From positions 1 to 38,600 of the forward strand of contig NZ_JAIETD010000046.1 of the NCBI RefSeq assembly GCF_019745455.1: a DNA stretch of 38,600 bases, in the 5' to 3' direction. The notes under the pieces are model-generated. The model made no database searches, was not told where the DNA came from, and was given only the letters and a program-made list of their open reading frames with translations. This DNA is from Methylobacterium sp. (lineage in GTDB: Bacteria > Pseudomonadota > Alphaproteobacteria > Rhizobiales > Beijerinckiaceae). Positions 7,144 through 14,994 of this stretch are shown here, in pieces. The stretch's first letter is position 1, and the number at the start of each line of letters is the position of its first letter. Made by a program: the position numbers and the translations under genes.

Positions 7144-8118
7144 TCACGGGATCATGACCGTGGCGCCGGTGGTCTTGCGGGCGGCGAGGTCGCGATGGAC
7201 CTGTTGCGCCTCGCTCAACGGCGCCTGCGAATGGACCGGGATCTTCACCGCGCCGTTGCCCACCACCGAGAACAGGTTCGCGGCCATGGAATCGAGCACG
7301 TCGCGGTGGCTCGAATAGGCGAAGAGCGAGGGCCGCGTGGCGAAGAGGCAGCCCTTGGTGTTCAGGAGCGAGATGTCGAAGGGCGGGATCGGCCCCGAGG
7401 CCGAGCCGAAGCTCGCGAACAGGCCGAGGGGGCTGATGCAGTCGAGGGAGGCCGGGAAGGTGTCCTTGCCGACGCCGTCATAGACCACCGGCACGCCCTT
7501 GCCCTTGGTGATCTCCTTCACCTTCGCGGCGAAATCCTCGTCGCGGTAGAGGATGACGTGGTCGCAGCCATTCGCCTTGGCGAGCTCCGCCTTCTCGGGC
7601 GAACCGACCGTGCCGATGACGGTGGCGCCGAGGTGCTTGGCCCATTGGCAGGCGATGAGGCCGACGCCGCCGGCAGCGGCGTGGAACAGGATCGTGTCGC
7701 CGGCCTTCACCTTGTAGGTCCGGTGCAGCAGGTACTCGGCGGTGAGGCCCTTGAGCATCATCGCGGCGGCGGTGACGTCGTCGACCCGCTCGGAGAGATG
7801 CACCGCGGCGCTCGCCTCGATCACCACCTCCTCCGCATAGGTCGAGGCCGCCGAGCCGTAGGCGACGCGCTCACCGACCCGGAAGCCGGTGACCCCCTCG
7901 CCGATCGAAACGATCGTGCCAGCCCCCTCCTTGCCGGGGGTGAAGGGAAGAGCGGCCGCCTTGTAGGCGCCGGAGCGGAAGTAGATGTCGATGAAGTTGA
8001 CGCCGATGGCCGTCTGCTTGACCCGGATCTGGCCCGGCCCCGGCTCGGGCAGGCTCACATCCTCCAGGAGCATCACCTCGGGGCCGCCATATTCATGAAC
8101 CCGGATCGCCTTCGGCAT
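7144..8118 (-). CDS. qor: NAD(P)H quinone oxidoreductase, zeta-crystallin type
   Basis: This is a 324-residue zinc-independent medium-chain dehydrogenase/reductase. The N-terminal GroES-like domain begins MPKAIRVHEYGGPEVM and contains GVNFIDIYFRSG. The Rossmann domain has the nucleotide loop AAAGGVGLIACQWAKHLGA near residue 150, followed by GTVGSPEKAELAK. It lacks the cysteine-rich structural zinc loop of alcohol dehydrogenases. It probably reduces quinones with NADPH by one- or two-electron transfer. The ATG at 8118 is preceded by GAGGAGCG at a good distance. The frame remains open into the upstream repeat element, which is not coding. Confidence 0.9.
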   Translation of the reverse strand: MPKAIRVHEYGGPEVMLLEDVSLPEPGPGQIRVKQTAIGVNFIDIYFRSGAYKAAALPFTPGKEGAGTIVSIGEGVTGFRVGERVAYGSAASTYAEEVVIEASAAVHLSERVDDVTAAAMMLKGLTAEYLLHRTYKVKAGDTILFHAAAGGVGLIACQWAKHLGATVIGTVGSPEKAELAKANGCDHVILYRDEDFAAKVKEITKGKGVPVVYDGVGKDTFPASLDCISPLGLFASFGSASGPIPPFDISLLNTKGCLFATRPSLFAYSSHRDVLDSMAANLFSVVGNGAVKIPVHSQAPLSEAQQVHRDLAARKTTGATVMIP

Positions 8119-8164
8119 GGTCGCTCGCTCCTCGATGATGATGTGCCGCAGATATAGAACTTGG

Positions 8165-8345
8165 GCGGCGGGACAAGGCCGCGCGTCCCCTCCCACTTGC
8201 GGGGAGGGGTTCGGGGTAGCTGGGTGACCCTCGATCGAGGCCAGCGGACCCACCCAGACCTCCAACTCTTCCCCGATCTCACGCCGGTCTGCCAGACTTG
8301 GGCACCAGAGGGCGGAACTCGGGCAAGCCCGAGATCCCTGGGGAG
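8165..8345. repeat. Structured GC-rich intergenic element
   Basis: The 235-bp gap upstream of qor contains several short palindromes. These are CCCCTCCC...GGGGAGGGG near 8185-8207, CTGGGTG...CACCCAG around CTCGATCGAG (about 8219-8262), and CTCGGGCAAGCCCGAG (about 8319-8334). The composition and palindromes look like a dispersed REP-type element rather than a gene, although an ORF happens to be open on the plus strand. Repeat status needs copies elsewhere in the genome, which I cannot see. Confidence 0.4.
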
Positions 8346-8353
8346 GATAGGCG

Positions 8354-8680
8354 CTAAGTCCCCGCCCTCCTCCGGCGGTTCGCCGGCTGCGCACTCGGCA
8401 GGGCGTCCGGGACCAGCGTCACGCTGACGGGGTTGGGCGTGTGGTTGAAGGCCGCTCCCGTCGCGGCATCGACGCCGATGCCGATCACGCCGCCGTGGAG
8501 CACGTTGCCGGCCATGCCGGCGGCTCCCGAGCCGACGACCTCGGTCTTCACCGGTACGCCCGCCGTGCGGTAGCCGAGCTTGGCGAACGTCGCGACGAAC
8601 TCGTCCGAGCGGCCGATTTCGATGGTGCAGGGCGTCGCGGGGCAGGCATAGGCCATGCTCGCCACATCTCTCGCGTGCAT
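8354..8680 (-). pseudogene. Probable 5'-truncated lipoprotein-like gene
   Basis: The frame codes for MAYACPATPCTIEIGRSDEF, then FAKLGYRTAGVPV and GNVLHGGVIGIGVDAATGA, ending FNHTPNPVSVTLVPDA. From memory of the family, this resembles the C-terminal two thirds of small PEGA-like proteobacterial lipoproteins. Those normally begin with a signal peptide and lipobox Cys followed by a beta-strand region. Here the frame starts at ATG 8680 or 8656 with neither, and no matching piece is found in the other frames between 8681 and 8779. It is therefore likely a truncated remnant, though a short functional form is possible. It lies downstream of the GntP-type permease on the same strand, 99 bp away. Confidence 0.45.
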
Positions 8681-8779
8681 GGGGGTTGTGGGTCGTGGCG
8701 CCGGTGCATCAGGGTGGCGAAGGGCTCTTCGGGTCTCAAAGACCTTATTTGATGCTCTCGGTGGTTTCCTGATCCCGGT

Positions 8780-10171
8780 TCACACGATCCCCGTCACGTA
8801 AAACACCCCGATCACCACGAACACCGCCACGGTCTTCAGCACCGTGATGGCAAAGATGTCGGCATAGGCCTGGCGGTGGGTCAGGCCGGTGACGGCCAGG
8901 AGGGTGATGACCGCGCCGTTATGGGGCAGCGTGTCCATGCCGCCGCTCGCCATGGCGGCGACGCGGTGGAGCACCGCCATGGGGATCTGGGCGGCCTCGG
9001 CCGCCGCGATGAAGGTCGAGGACATCGCCGCGAGCGCGATGCTCAAGCCCCCCGAGGCCGAGCCGGTGATGCCGGCCAGCGCCGTCACCGTGATGGCCTC
9101 GTTGATCAGCGGGTTGGGGATGGCGGCGAGCGCCTCGCGGATGGCGAGGAAGCCCGGCAGGGCCGCGATGACGGCCCCGAAGCCGTATTCGGACGCGGTG
9201 TTGAGGGCGGCGAGCAGCGAGCCCGCCACCGCCGCCTTGCTGCCTTCCGCGAAGCCCGAGGCCACCGGCTTCCAGGCGAAGGCGAAGACCGTGAGGATGC
9301 CCAGGAGCAGCGCGAGCTCCACCGCCCAGATCGCCGTGACCTGCGTGGTCGTCGTCACGATCGGCTTGTCGAGGCCCGCCAGCATGGTCTCGACCCTGTC
9401 GCCGTAGAGGCGCGGGATCAGGGCCGTGAAGGCGAGGTTGGCGAGCCCGACCACCACCAGCGGCAGGAGGGCGATGGCCGGATGCGCCAGGGTCTCGGCC
9501 GCCACCGGGGCGGGCTCGTTGGCATGGCCCTCGCCGTAGCCCTCGCCCCTCTTCTTCGCGCTGGCGATGCGCCAGTCGAGATAGGTCACGCCCAGCGTCA
9601 GGATGAAGGCGGCGCCGATCAGCCCGAGCCAGGGGGCGGCCCAGGTATTGGTCCCGAAGAAGGTGGTGGGGATGATGTTCTGGATCTGCGGCGTGCCGGG
9701 CAGCGCGTCCATCGTGTAGGAGAAGGCGCCGAGCGCGATGGTGCCGGGGATGAGGCGCTTGGGGATCTGGCTCAGCCGGAAGGCCTCGGCGGCGAAGGGA
9801 TAGACCGCAAAGACGACGACGAAGAGCGAGACGCCGCCATAGGTGAGTAGGTTGCAGACCAGCACGATCGACAGCACGGCGCGGCGCGGGCCGACGAGAT
9901 CGATGACGGCCGTGACGATCGACCGCGAGAATCCTGAGAGCTCGATGACCTTGCCGAATACGGCGCCGAGCAGGAACACCGGCAGGTAGAGCTTCACGAA
10001 TCCGACGAGCTTTTCCATGAACAGCCCCGAGAAGACGGGCAGCACGGCGGACGGGTCGGTGAGCAGCACGGCGGCGAGCGCGGCGATCGGGGCGAACAGG
10101 ATGACGGAAAAGCCGCGATAGGCCACCAGCATCAGGAAACCGAGCGCGAGGAGCGCGATGGCGAAGCTCAC
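8780..10171 (-). CDS. GntP-family permease (gluconate/organic acid:H+ symporter type)
   Basis: This is a 463-residue, strongly hydrophobic protein with about 12-14 membrane segments. Family-like features include FGKVIELSGFSRSIV, the conserved GGVSLFVVVFAVYPFA and YTMDALPGTPQIQNIIPTTFFG. Near the C-terminus are GSASGGLSIAL and MDTLPHNGAVITLL. GntP members import gluconate, D-serine, ketoacids or hydroxybutyrate by proton symport. The substrate cannot be read from sequence. GTG at 10171 is chosen because AGGAG lies nine bases upstream. An ATG at 10219 would add 16 charged residues. No sugar-acid catabolic gene is adjacent. Confidence 0.85.
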   Translation of the reverse strand: MSFAIALLALGFLMLVAYRGFSVILFAPIAALAAVLLTDPSAVLPVFSGLFMEKLVGFVKLYLPVFLLGAVFGKVIELSGFSRSIVTAVIDLVGPRRAVLSIVLVCNLLTYGGVSLFVVVFAVYPFAAEAFRLSQIPKRLIPGTIALGAFSYTMDALPGTPQIQNIIPTTFFGTNTWAAPWLGLIGAAFILTLGVTYLDWRIASAKKRGEGYGEGHANEPAPVAAETLAHPAIALLPLVVVGLANLAFTALIPRLYGDRVETMLAGLDKPIVTTTTQVTAIWAVELALLLGILTVFAFAWKPVASGFAEGSKAAVAGSLLAALNTASEYGFGAVIAALPGFLAIREALAAIPNPLINEAITVTALAGITGSASGGLSIALAAMSSTFIAAAEAAQIPMAVLHRVAAMASGGMDTLPHNGAVITLLAVTGLTHRQAYADIFAITVLKTVAVFVVIGVFYVTGIV

Positions 10172-10306
10172 GGATCGTCGCTCCTGTCCGGGGATCGTCC
10201 AGGCGTAACGAAGCGTCACTGTCAGAGTTGCGTGGGTTCGGGCTCAGATGCCGCGGAATCGTGGGGTTGAAGCGGTTGGATTGGTGACCCTTTATCAAGA
10301 TCGCGC

Positions 10307-10447
10307 AAACCCTCCCCCCTCTGCCGGGAAGGGTGGCCCTCGCGTCAGCGAGGGTCGGGAGAGGGGAGCACCGCCTTTTCCGGAGAGGTCGCGATCCCCT
10401 CTCCCGCCTGCTCCGCAGGCACCCTCCCCCGCAGAGGGGGAGGGTTT
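10307..10447. repeat. Long imperfect inverted repeat (REP/BIME-like)
   Basis: A left arm beginning AAACCCTCCCCCCTCTGCC (10307) is matched in reverse complement by the end of the right arm, AGAGGGGGAGGGTTT (ends 10447). Each arm contains its own internal hairpin: CCCTCGCG-TCAG-CGAGGG on the left, GCCTGC-TCC-GCAGGC on the right. Each arm also has a GGGAGAGGGG or CCCCTCTCCC tract. The whole element could fold as a cruciform-like structure. It lies between divergent genes, just 26 bp before the UbiH-type gene, and probably belongs to a dispersed intergenic repeat family. Confidence 0.65.
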
Positions 10448-10473
10448 CGCGTTCGAACCGGAGGACCCGCCCC

Positions 10474-11673
10474 ATGACATCCCCTCCCCGCCATGAAGCT
10501 GCCGTCGTCGGTGCCGGCGCGGCCGGGCTCTGCGCGGCCCTGGCGCTTGCCCGCGACGGGGTCCAGACCGCCCTGATCGGACGCCACGGCGCGGCTCCCG
10601 ACGGACGCACCGTGGCGCTCCTCGACGGGTCGGTGCGGTTCCTCAAAGCGCTCGGCGCGTGGGAAGCGGTCGCGCCTCATGCGGCCCCGCTCGCCGAGCT
10701 TCACATCGTCGACGATACCGGCAGCCTGTTCCGCCCTCCCCCGGCCCGGTTCGTGGCCACCGAGATCGGCCTCGAGGCTTTCGGCTGGAACGTCGAGAGC
10801 GCGCGCCTCGTCGCCTCCCTGCGCGAGCTTGCGCGCAGCGCCCCCGGCCTCACCCTCGTCGAGGCCGACGCCGAAGGACTCGAGCAGGGCACGGACGCGG
10901 CCATCGTGCGCCTCGCCGACGGCAACGCCGTCGAGGCACGGCTCGTCGTCGGGGCCGATGGCGGCCGTTCCGTCATGCGGGCGGCGGCCAGGATCGCCGC
11001 GCGGGAATGGTCCTATCCGCAATCGGCCATCACCACGCTGCTGGCCCATGACCGGCCGCACCGCGACGTCTCCACCGAGTTCCACACCCGGCAGGGGCCC
11101 TTCACCCTGGTGCCGCTGCCCGGCGGCCACCGCTCCAGCCTCGTCTGGGTCACGGGCGAGATGGCGGCCCGACGGCTCTCGGAGCTCGACGACGCGACCC
11201 TCGCCAGGGCGATCGAGGACCAGGCACAGGCCATGCTCGGCGCCATGCGGATCGACGGGCCGCGCGGCCTCGTGCCGATGCGGGGCCTGTCCGTGTCGAG
11301 CCCGGTGGCGGACCGCCTCGCGCTGATCGGCGAGGCCGCCCATCTGTTCCCGCCGATCGGGGCGCAGGGGCTGAATCTCGGCCTTCGCGATGCCGCGGCG
11401 CTTCGCGATGCCGTGCTGGCCGCCCAGAAGGAGGGACGCGATCCCGGCTCACGGGTGGCGCTGGCCCCGTTCGCCCGATCCCGCTCCCTCGACGCGCGTA
11501 TGCGCACCACGGCGGTCGACGCCCTCAACCGCAGCCTCCTCAGCGGGCTCGTGCCGGTGGATGCCCTGCGCGGCCTCGGCCTCCTCGCCATGACGACGAT
11601 CACGCCCCTGCGCCGCCTCGTCATGCGCGAAGGCGTGCTGCCGCGGATCGGGGCGCCGGCGCTGATGCGCTAG
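10474..11673 (+). CDS. FAD-dependent aromatic hydroxylase, UbiH/COQ6 family
   Basis: The 399-residue class A flavoprotein monooxygenase has three FAD signatures. The N-terminal dinucleotide fold is VVGAGAAGLCAALALARDG (residues about 9-27). The middle motif is VGADGGRSVMR. The C-terminal motif is LIGEAAHLFPPIGAQGLNLGLRDA. These fit the UbiH/VisC/COQ6 group that hydroxylates the ring of ubiquinone precursors. Which ring position is modified cannot be told from sequence. ATG 10474 has GGAGG nine bases upstream. Its stop overlaps the convergent patatin gene stop in a shared CTAG. Confidence 0.88.
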   Translation: MTSPPRHEAAVVGAGAAGLCAALALARDGVQTALIGRHGAAPDGRTVALLDGSVRFLKALGAWEAVAPHAAPLAELHIVDDTGSLFRPPPARFVATEIGLEAFGWNVESARLVASLRELARSAPGLTLVEADAEGLEQGTDAAIVRLADGNAVEARLVVGADGGRSVMRAAARIAAREWSYPQSAITTLLAHDRPHRDVSTEFHTRQGPFTLVPLPGGHRSSLVWVTGEMAARRLSELDDATLARAIEDQAQAMLGAMRIDGPRGLVPMRGLSVSSPVADRLALIGEAAHLFPPIGAQGLNLGLRDAAALRDAVLAAQKEGRDPGSRVALAPFARSRSLDARMRTTAVDALNRSLLSGLVPVDALRGLGLLAMTTITPLRRLVMREGVLPRIGAPALMR

Positions 11674-12914
11674 CGGCCCGCGACCTCTTGCGTCGCATCT
11701 GCTCGGTCCAGGCGCTTGGGGGCCTTCAGCGAACTCGTCACGAGATCCTGCGCAGACTCGTCCGAGAAGGCGGCGCCGGCCTTGCCCAGGGCGGCGCCGT
11801 GGGCGAACAGGGCCTGCATGTACTTGCCCTCGAACGGTACCGTGCTGGTCTGGGTGAAGCGCCCGTCGATCTGCGCCACCTTGAGGTCGAGGCCGGTGCG
11901 GTCGGCAAATCCCCGCGCCAGGGCCAGGGCCGCACGGGTCTGCGCCTTGATCGCCGCCGACATCGAGCGGCCGAGGACGCTCAAGGTGCTGCGCGAGGCC
12001 ATCTGGAATTCGGGCGTCAGCCGGTTGTTGACGACGAGGTAGACCTTTCGCGCCGGCAGAGGCTCGGCGTCCTGTCCGGTCAGGGCCGGCTCGGGCGCGA
12101 GGAAGAACGGCGCCATGGTGCCACCGTCGTCATGCATCTCCTGGATCGTCTTGCCGTCGGGCCCTTGCGCCTCGATCAGCACCGGCGGGAACACGCCCGG
12201 CACGGCCGAGGAGGCGAGGATCACGGCGCGGAACAGGGCGAGTGCCTTCGGCCGAGCCTTGGGATCGTTCGCGGCCGTGGCGATGGCGCCCATGTCCCAG
12301 AGGACCGGGCGCTCGGAATCCACCGCGGTGGTGGCGACGAGGAGGCGGCGGCCCTTGGCGTGCTCGGTCGTCACCGCCGCGAGCAGCTCGGGCGTCACCG
12401 AGCGGTCGATCCGGCGCTTGAGCGGCCAGGTATCGGTCAGCGACATCGGCGTCGCGCCGAACTCGAACACGTCCGCGGCCGTAACTTCGGTATAGGCCTT
12501 GGCGAGGGCTTCGTCCTCGCGCGACCCGACGAAGGCGAAGGGCGCGATCATCGCCCCCGTGCTGACGCCGGTGATCACGCCGAAGGCCGGCCGGTCGCCG
12601 GCCTCGCTCCAGCCCTTGAGGAGTCCGGCCGCGAAGGCGCCGTTCTCGCCGCCGCCCGAGAGGACGAGCCAGGGTTCGGAGGCCTGCGACGCGCCGGCGA
12701 TCAGGCCCTGGAAGGCAGCCGGGTCGTCGGCAGCGATGCGGACGCCGGCAAGGCCCTCGGGTTTCGCAGCGGCGGCGGTACCGGCCGTGAAGGCGGCGCG
12801 CTCGGCCGGCTTCTGCCGCTCGGCGGCGGGCGCCGCAAGCGCCAGGGAGGGAGAGACTGCAAAGCCCAGGAAGGCGGCGCAGGCGATCCTTCGCGCAACG
12901 ATCGATCCGGCCAT
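11670..12914 (-). CDS. Exported patatin-like phospholipase
   Basis: The 414-residue protein begins with a Sec signal peptide (MAGSIVARRIACAAFLGF, cleavage likely after LALAAPA near residue 29). A patatin domain then spans roughly residues 80-290. The oxyanion loop GGGENGAFAAGLL, the nucleophile Ser118 in GVSTG and the dyad Asp263 in HDDGGT are all present, so the enzyme should be an active acyl hydrolase in the periplasm or envelope. The glycine-rich loop has GENG rather than the common GxRG. There is no lipobox and no visible C-terminal beta-barrel. Its stop codon overlaps that of the upstream convergent monooxygenase. Confidence 0.88.
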   Translation of the reverse strand: MAGSIVARRIACAAFLGFAVSPSLALAAPAAERQKPAERAAFTAGTAAAAKPEGLAGVRIAADDPAAFQGLIAGASQASEPWLVLSGGGENGAFAAGLLKGWSEAGDRPAFGVITGVSTGAMIAPFAFVGSREDEALAKAYTEVTAADVFEFGATPMSLTDTWPLKRRIDRSVTPELLAAVTTEHAKGRRLLVATTAVDSERPVLWDMGAIATAANDPKARPKALALFRAVILASSAVPGVFPPVLIEAQGPDGKTIQEMHDDGGTMAPFFLAPEPALTGQDAEPLPARKVYLVVNNRLTPEFQMASRSTLSVLGRSMSAAIKAQTRAALALARGFADRTGLDLKVAQIDGRFTQTSTVPFEGKYMQALFAHGAALGKAGAAFSDESAQDLVTSSLKAPKRLDRADATQEVAGR

Positions 12915-13114
12915 GCCGTCTCGTCCTTATCCAATGAGCCCGCCTCGTCCGAAAAACGCCATGCTGTCCAGCATGTTCCAGTCGCTATCCGGACTACGCC
13001 ACATGGGTGTGCGGTGCCTCACATGAGGACCCATCCCTTTACCGAGGGGGCGGCCTTGCACTAACCGCAGAGGGAGCGCCTCCAGCGCGACCTCCGACGG
13101 AGCAGAAGATCCCG

Positions 13115-14167
13115 ATGAAACTGCCGCGCCGCTTCTTCCAGCCGCTCGCCACCGGCGCCCCGGCTCCCTTTCGCGACCTCCCGGTCAAGCTAGAGCGGAT
13201 GATCCACTTCGTGCCGCCGCATAACGACAAGGTCCGCGCCCGGGTGCCCGAGCTCGCCGCCACCGTCGACGTGGTGCTCGGTAACCTCGAGGACGCGGTG
13301 CCGGTCGACCAGAAGGAGGCCGCGCGCAAGGGCTTCGTGGCGATGGCGCAGGCCACCGATTTCGCCGCCTCCGGCACCGGCCTGTGGACCCGCATCAATG
13401 CCCTGAACTCTCCCTGGATTCTCGACGACCTGTTCGAGATCGTCGCTCATGTCGGCGACAAGCTCGACGTGGTGATGGTGCCCAAGGTCGAGGGGCCGTG
13501 GGACATCCACTATATCGACCAGTTGCTGGCGCAGCTCGAGGCCCGGCACGGGGTGACCAAGCCGATCCTCGTCCACGCCATCCTGGAGACCGCCGAAGGC
13601 GTCGCCAACGTCGATGCCATCGCGAGCGCTTCGCCGCGCATGCACGGCATGAGCCTCGGCCCGGCCGATCTCGCGGCCTCGCGCGGCATGAAGACCACCC
13701 GCGTCGGCGGCGGCCATCCCGATTACCGCGTCATCGCCGACCTAGCGGCGGATGGCGGCGCCAGGGCGAGCGCCCAGCAGGACCTCTGGCACTACACGAT
13801 CGCCAAGATGGTCGACGCCTGCATGGCGAACGGCCTGAAGGCTTTCTACGGGCCCTTCGGCGACTTCTCCGACGGCGAGGCCTGCGAGGCCCAGTTCCGC
13901 AATGCCTTCCTGATGGGCTGCGCCGGCGCCTGGACGCTGCACCCGAACCAGGTCGCCATCGCCAAGCGGGTCTTCGCACCCGATCCCGCCGAGGTCGCCT
14001 TCGCGGTCCGCATCGTCGAGGCGATGCCCGACGGCACCGGCGCGGTGATGCTCGACGGCAAGATGCAGGACGACGCGACCTGGAAGCAGGCAAAGGTCAT
14101 CGTCGACTTGGCCAAGCTCGTGGCCGAGAAGGACCCCGATCTCGCCAAGACCTACAACCTGAGCTGA
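13115..14167 (+). CDS. HpcH/HpaI-CitE family CoA-ester lyase, malyl-CoA-lyase-like
   Basis: This is a 350-residue TIM-barrel lyase. NLEDAV (acidic Mg ligand), [29 protein letters not shown] and [14 protein letters not shown] match the CitE/malyl-CoA lyase family. YGPFGDFSD and [17 protein letters not shown] match the C-terminal active-site lid region. Malyl-CoA lyases cleave malyl-CoA to acetyl-CoA and glyoxylate, as in the serine cycle. The N-terminus here ([14 protein letters not shown]) and the overall sequence, as I recall it, differ from canonical MclA of Methylobacterium extorquens, so this looks like a paralogue. Its substrate may be beta-methylmalyl-CoA or citramalyl-CoA. A GGAG lies about ten bases before ATG 13115. 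Confidence 0.8.
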   Translation: MKLPRRFFQPLATGAPAPFRDLPVKLERMIHFVPPHNDKVRARVPELAATVDVVLGNLEDAVPVDQKEAARKGFVAMAQATDFAASGTGLWTRINALNSPWILDDLFEIVAHVGDKLDVVMVPKVEGPWDIHYIDQLLAQLEARHGVTKPILVHAILETAEGVANVDAIASASPRMHGMSLGPADLAASRGMKTTRVGGGHPDYRVIADLAADGGARASAQQDLWHYTIAKMVDACMANGLKAFYGPFGDFSDGEACEAQFRNAFLMGCAGAWTLHPNQVAIAKRVFAPDPAEVAFAVRIVEAMPDGTGAVMLDGKMQDDATWKQAKVIVDLAKLVAEKDPDLAKTYNLS

Positions 14168-14179
14168 TGCGGTTTGCCG

Positions 14180-14224
14180 CGCCGGGCCGATCCCTGCGGA
14201 CACCATGACAGGACGGGCCCGGCG
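14180..14224 (+). terminator. Possible hairpin between the lyase gene and hspQ
   Basis: CGCCGGGCC (14180-14188) can pair with GGCCCGGCG (14216-14224) across a 27-base loop. It starts 12 bases after the lyase stop and ends 15 bases before hspQ. There is no U-run, so termination is uncertain. It could equally be a leader structure that hides the hspQ start. Confidence 0.3.
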
Positions 14225-14239
14225 CCTTATCTGACCTCC

Positions 14240-14608
14240 ATGACCGACACGACGATGACCGATCTCAAGCCCTCGAACGGAACCATCCGCACCGCCAAGT
14301 TCGGCCTTGGCGCGGTGGTGCGCCACCGCATCTATCCGTTCCGCGGCGTCGTCTTCGACGTCGATCCGATCTTCGACAACACCGAAGAATGGTGGCTGGC
14401 GATCCCCGAGGAGGTGCGGCCGCGCAAGGACCAGCCGTTCTACCATCTCCTCGCGGAGAACGCCGAGAGCGAGTACGTCGCCTACGTGTCGGAGCAGAAC
14501 CTCGTGCCCGACACCTCAGGCGAGGCCCTTCGCCATGCGGGCATCGCCGAGGTGTTCGAGCGGGACGCGAATGGCGCCTATCGGATGCGCGAGCGCCACG
14601 CGAACTGA
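14240..14608 (+). CDS. hspQ: Heat shock protein HspQ
   Basis: This is a 122-residue member of the HspQ/YccV family. It carries the hallmark run KFGLGAVVRHRIYPFRGVVFDVDP, then WWLAIPEEVRPRKDQPFYHLLAE and YVAYVSEQNLVPD. HspQ in enterobacteria is a small heat-shock hemimethylated-DNA-binding-type protein that stimulates Lon-mediated proteolysis and interacts with DnaA. An alphaproteobacterial role is inferred by homology. Starts at 14240 and 14255 are both possible, and neither has a strong ribosome binding site. I see no convincing heat-shock sigma promoter directly upstream. A potential hairpin precedes it. Confidence 0.92.
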   Translation: MTDTTMTDLKPSNGTIRTAKFGLGAVVRHRIYPFRGVVFDVDPIFDNTEEWWLAIPEEVRPRKDQPFYHLLAENAESEYVAYVSEQNLVPDTSGEALRHAGIAEVFERDANGAYRMRERHAN

Positions 14609-14994
14609 TCCTTCGTCGATCTGACGTCCTGAAAAGGGACTGCCTTCGGCGGGATGCGGCCGGCTGCTCCCGGAACGAGCGTCCTCCCTCCCGATCCAAG
14701 CAGCGGCGATGAACCGCTCACACCGAGCTCGACGAGCCAAGCGCGACGATATTCGCGCGGGCGACGAGGTCGGCTAGCCAAGCATACTTAATGCCCAAGG
14801 CAAATGCTCAAGCTTCTGTTCGATGCCCGACACGTTGAGGATGGGAGAAATCATTTAATCGTGAGGCAATTTATAAAATAACTTATGTGTATTCAAAATA
14901 TAAATATTAATGACGCATGTTAGAGACACGGAATTGTTTCGAAAGCCTCTTGAGCCGTGCTGAATCTCAGCTGACCAGCAGTCGGAGATCGAAC
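14609..14994. promoter_or_regulatory. AT-rich upstream region of the RTX gene
   Basis: No credible gene. From about 14855 to 14915 the sequence becomes strikingly AT-rich (for example TTTATAAAATAAC and AAATATAAATATTAA) in an otherwise GC-rich region. This is typical of promoters controlled by xenogeneic silencers such as MucR/Ros-type or H-NS-like proteins in alphaproteobacteria. An ORF extension from ATG 14917 is possible but lacks a good ribosome binding site. Confidence 0.5.

Noticed and set aside
8161..8427. Plus-strand ORF across the intergenic element
   Set aside because: It overlaps palindromes, has Arg/Pro/Gly-biased sequence and no ribosome binding site. It is best read as a chance frame in a repeat.
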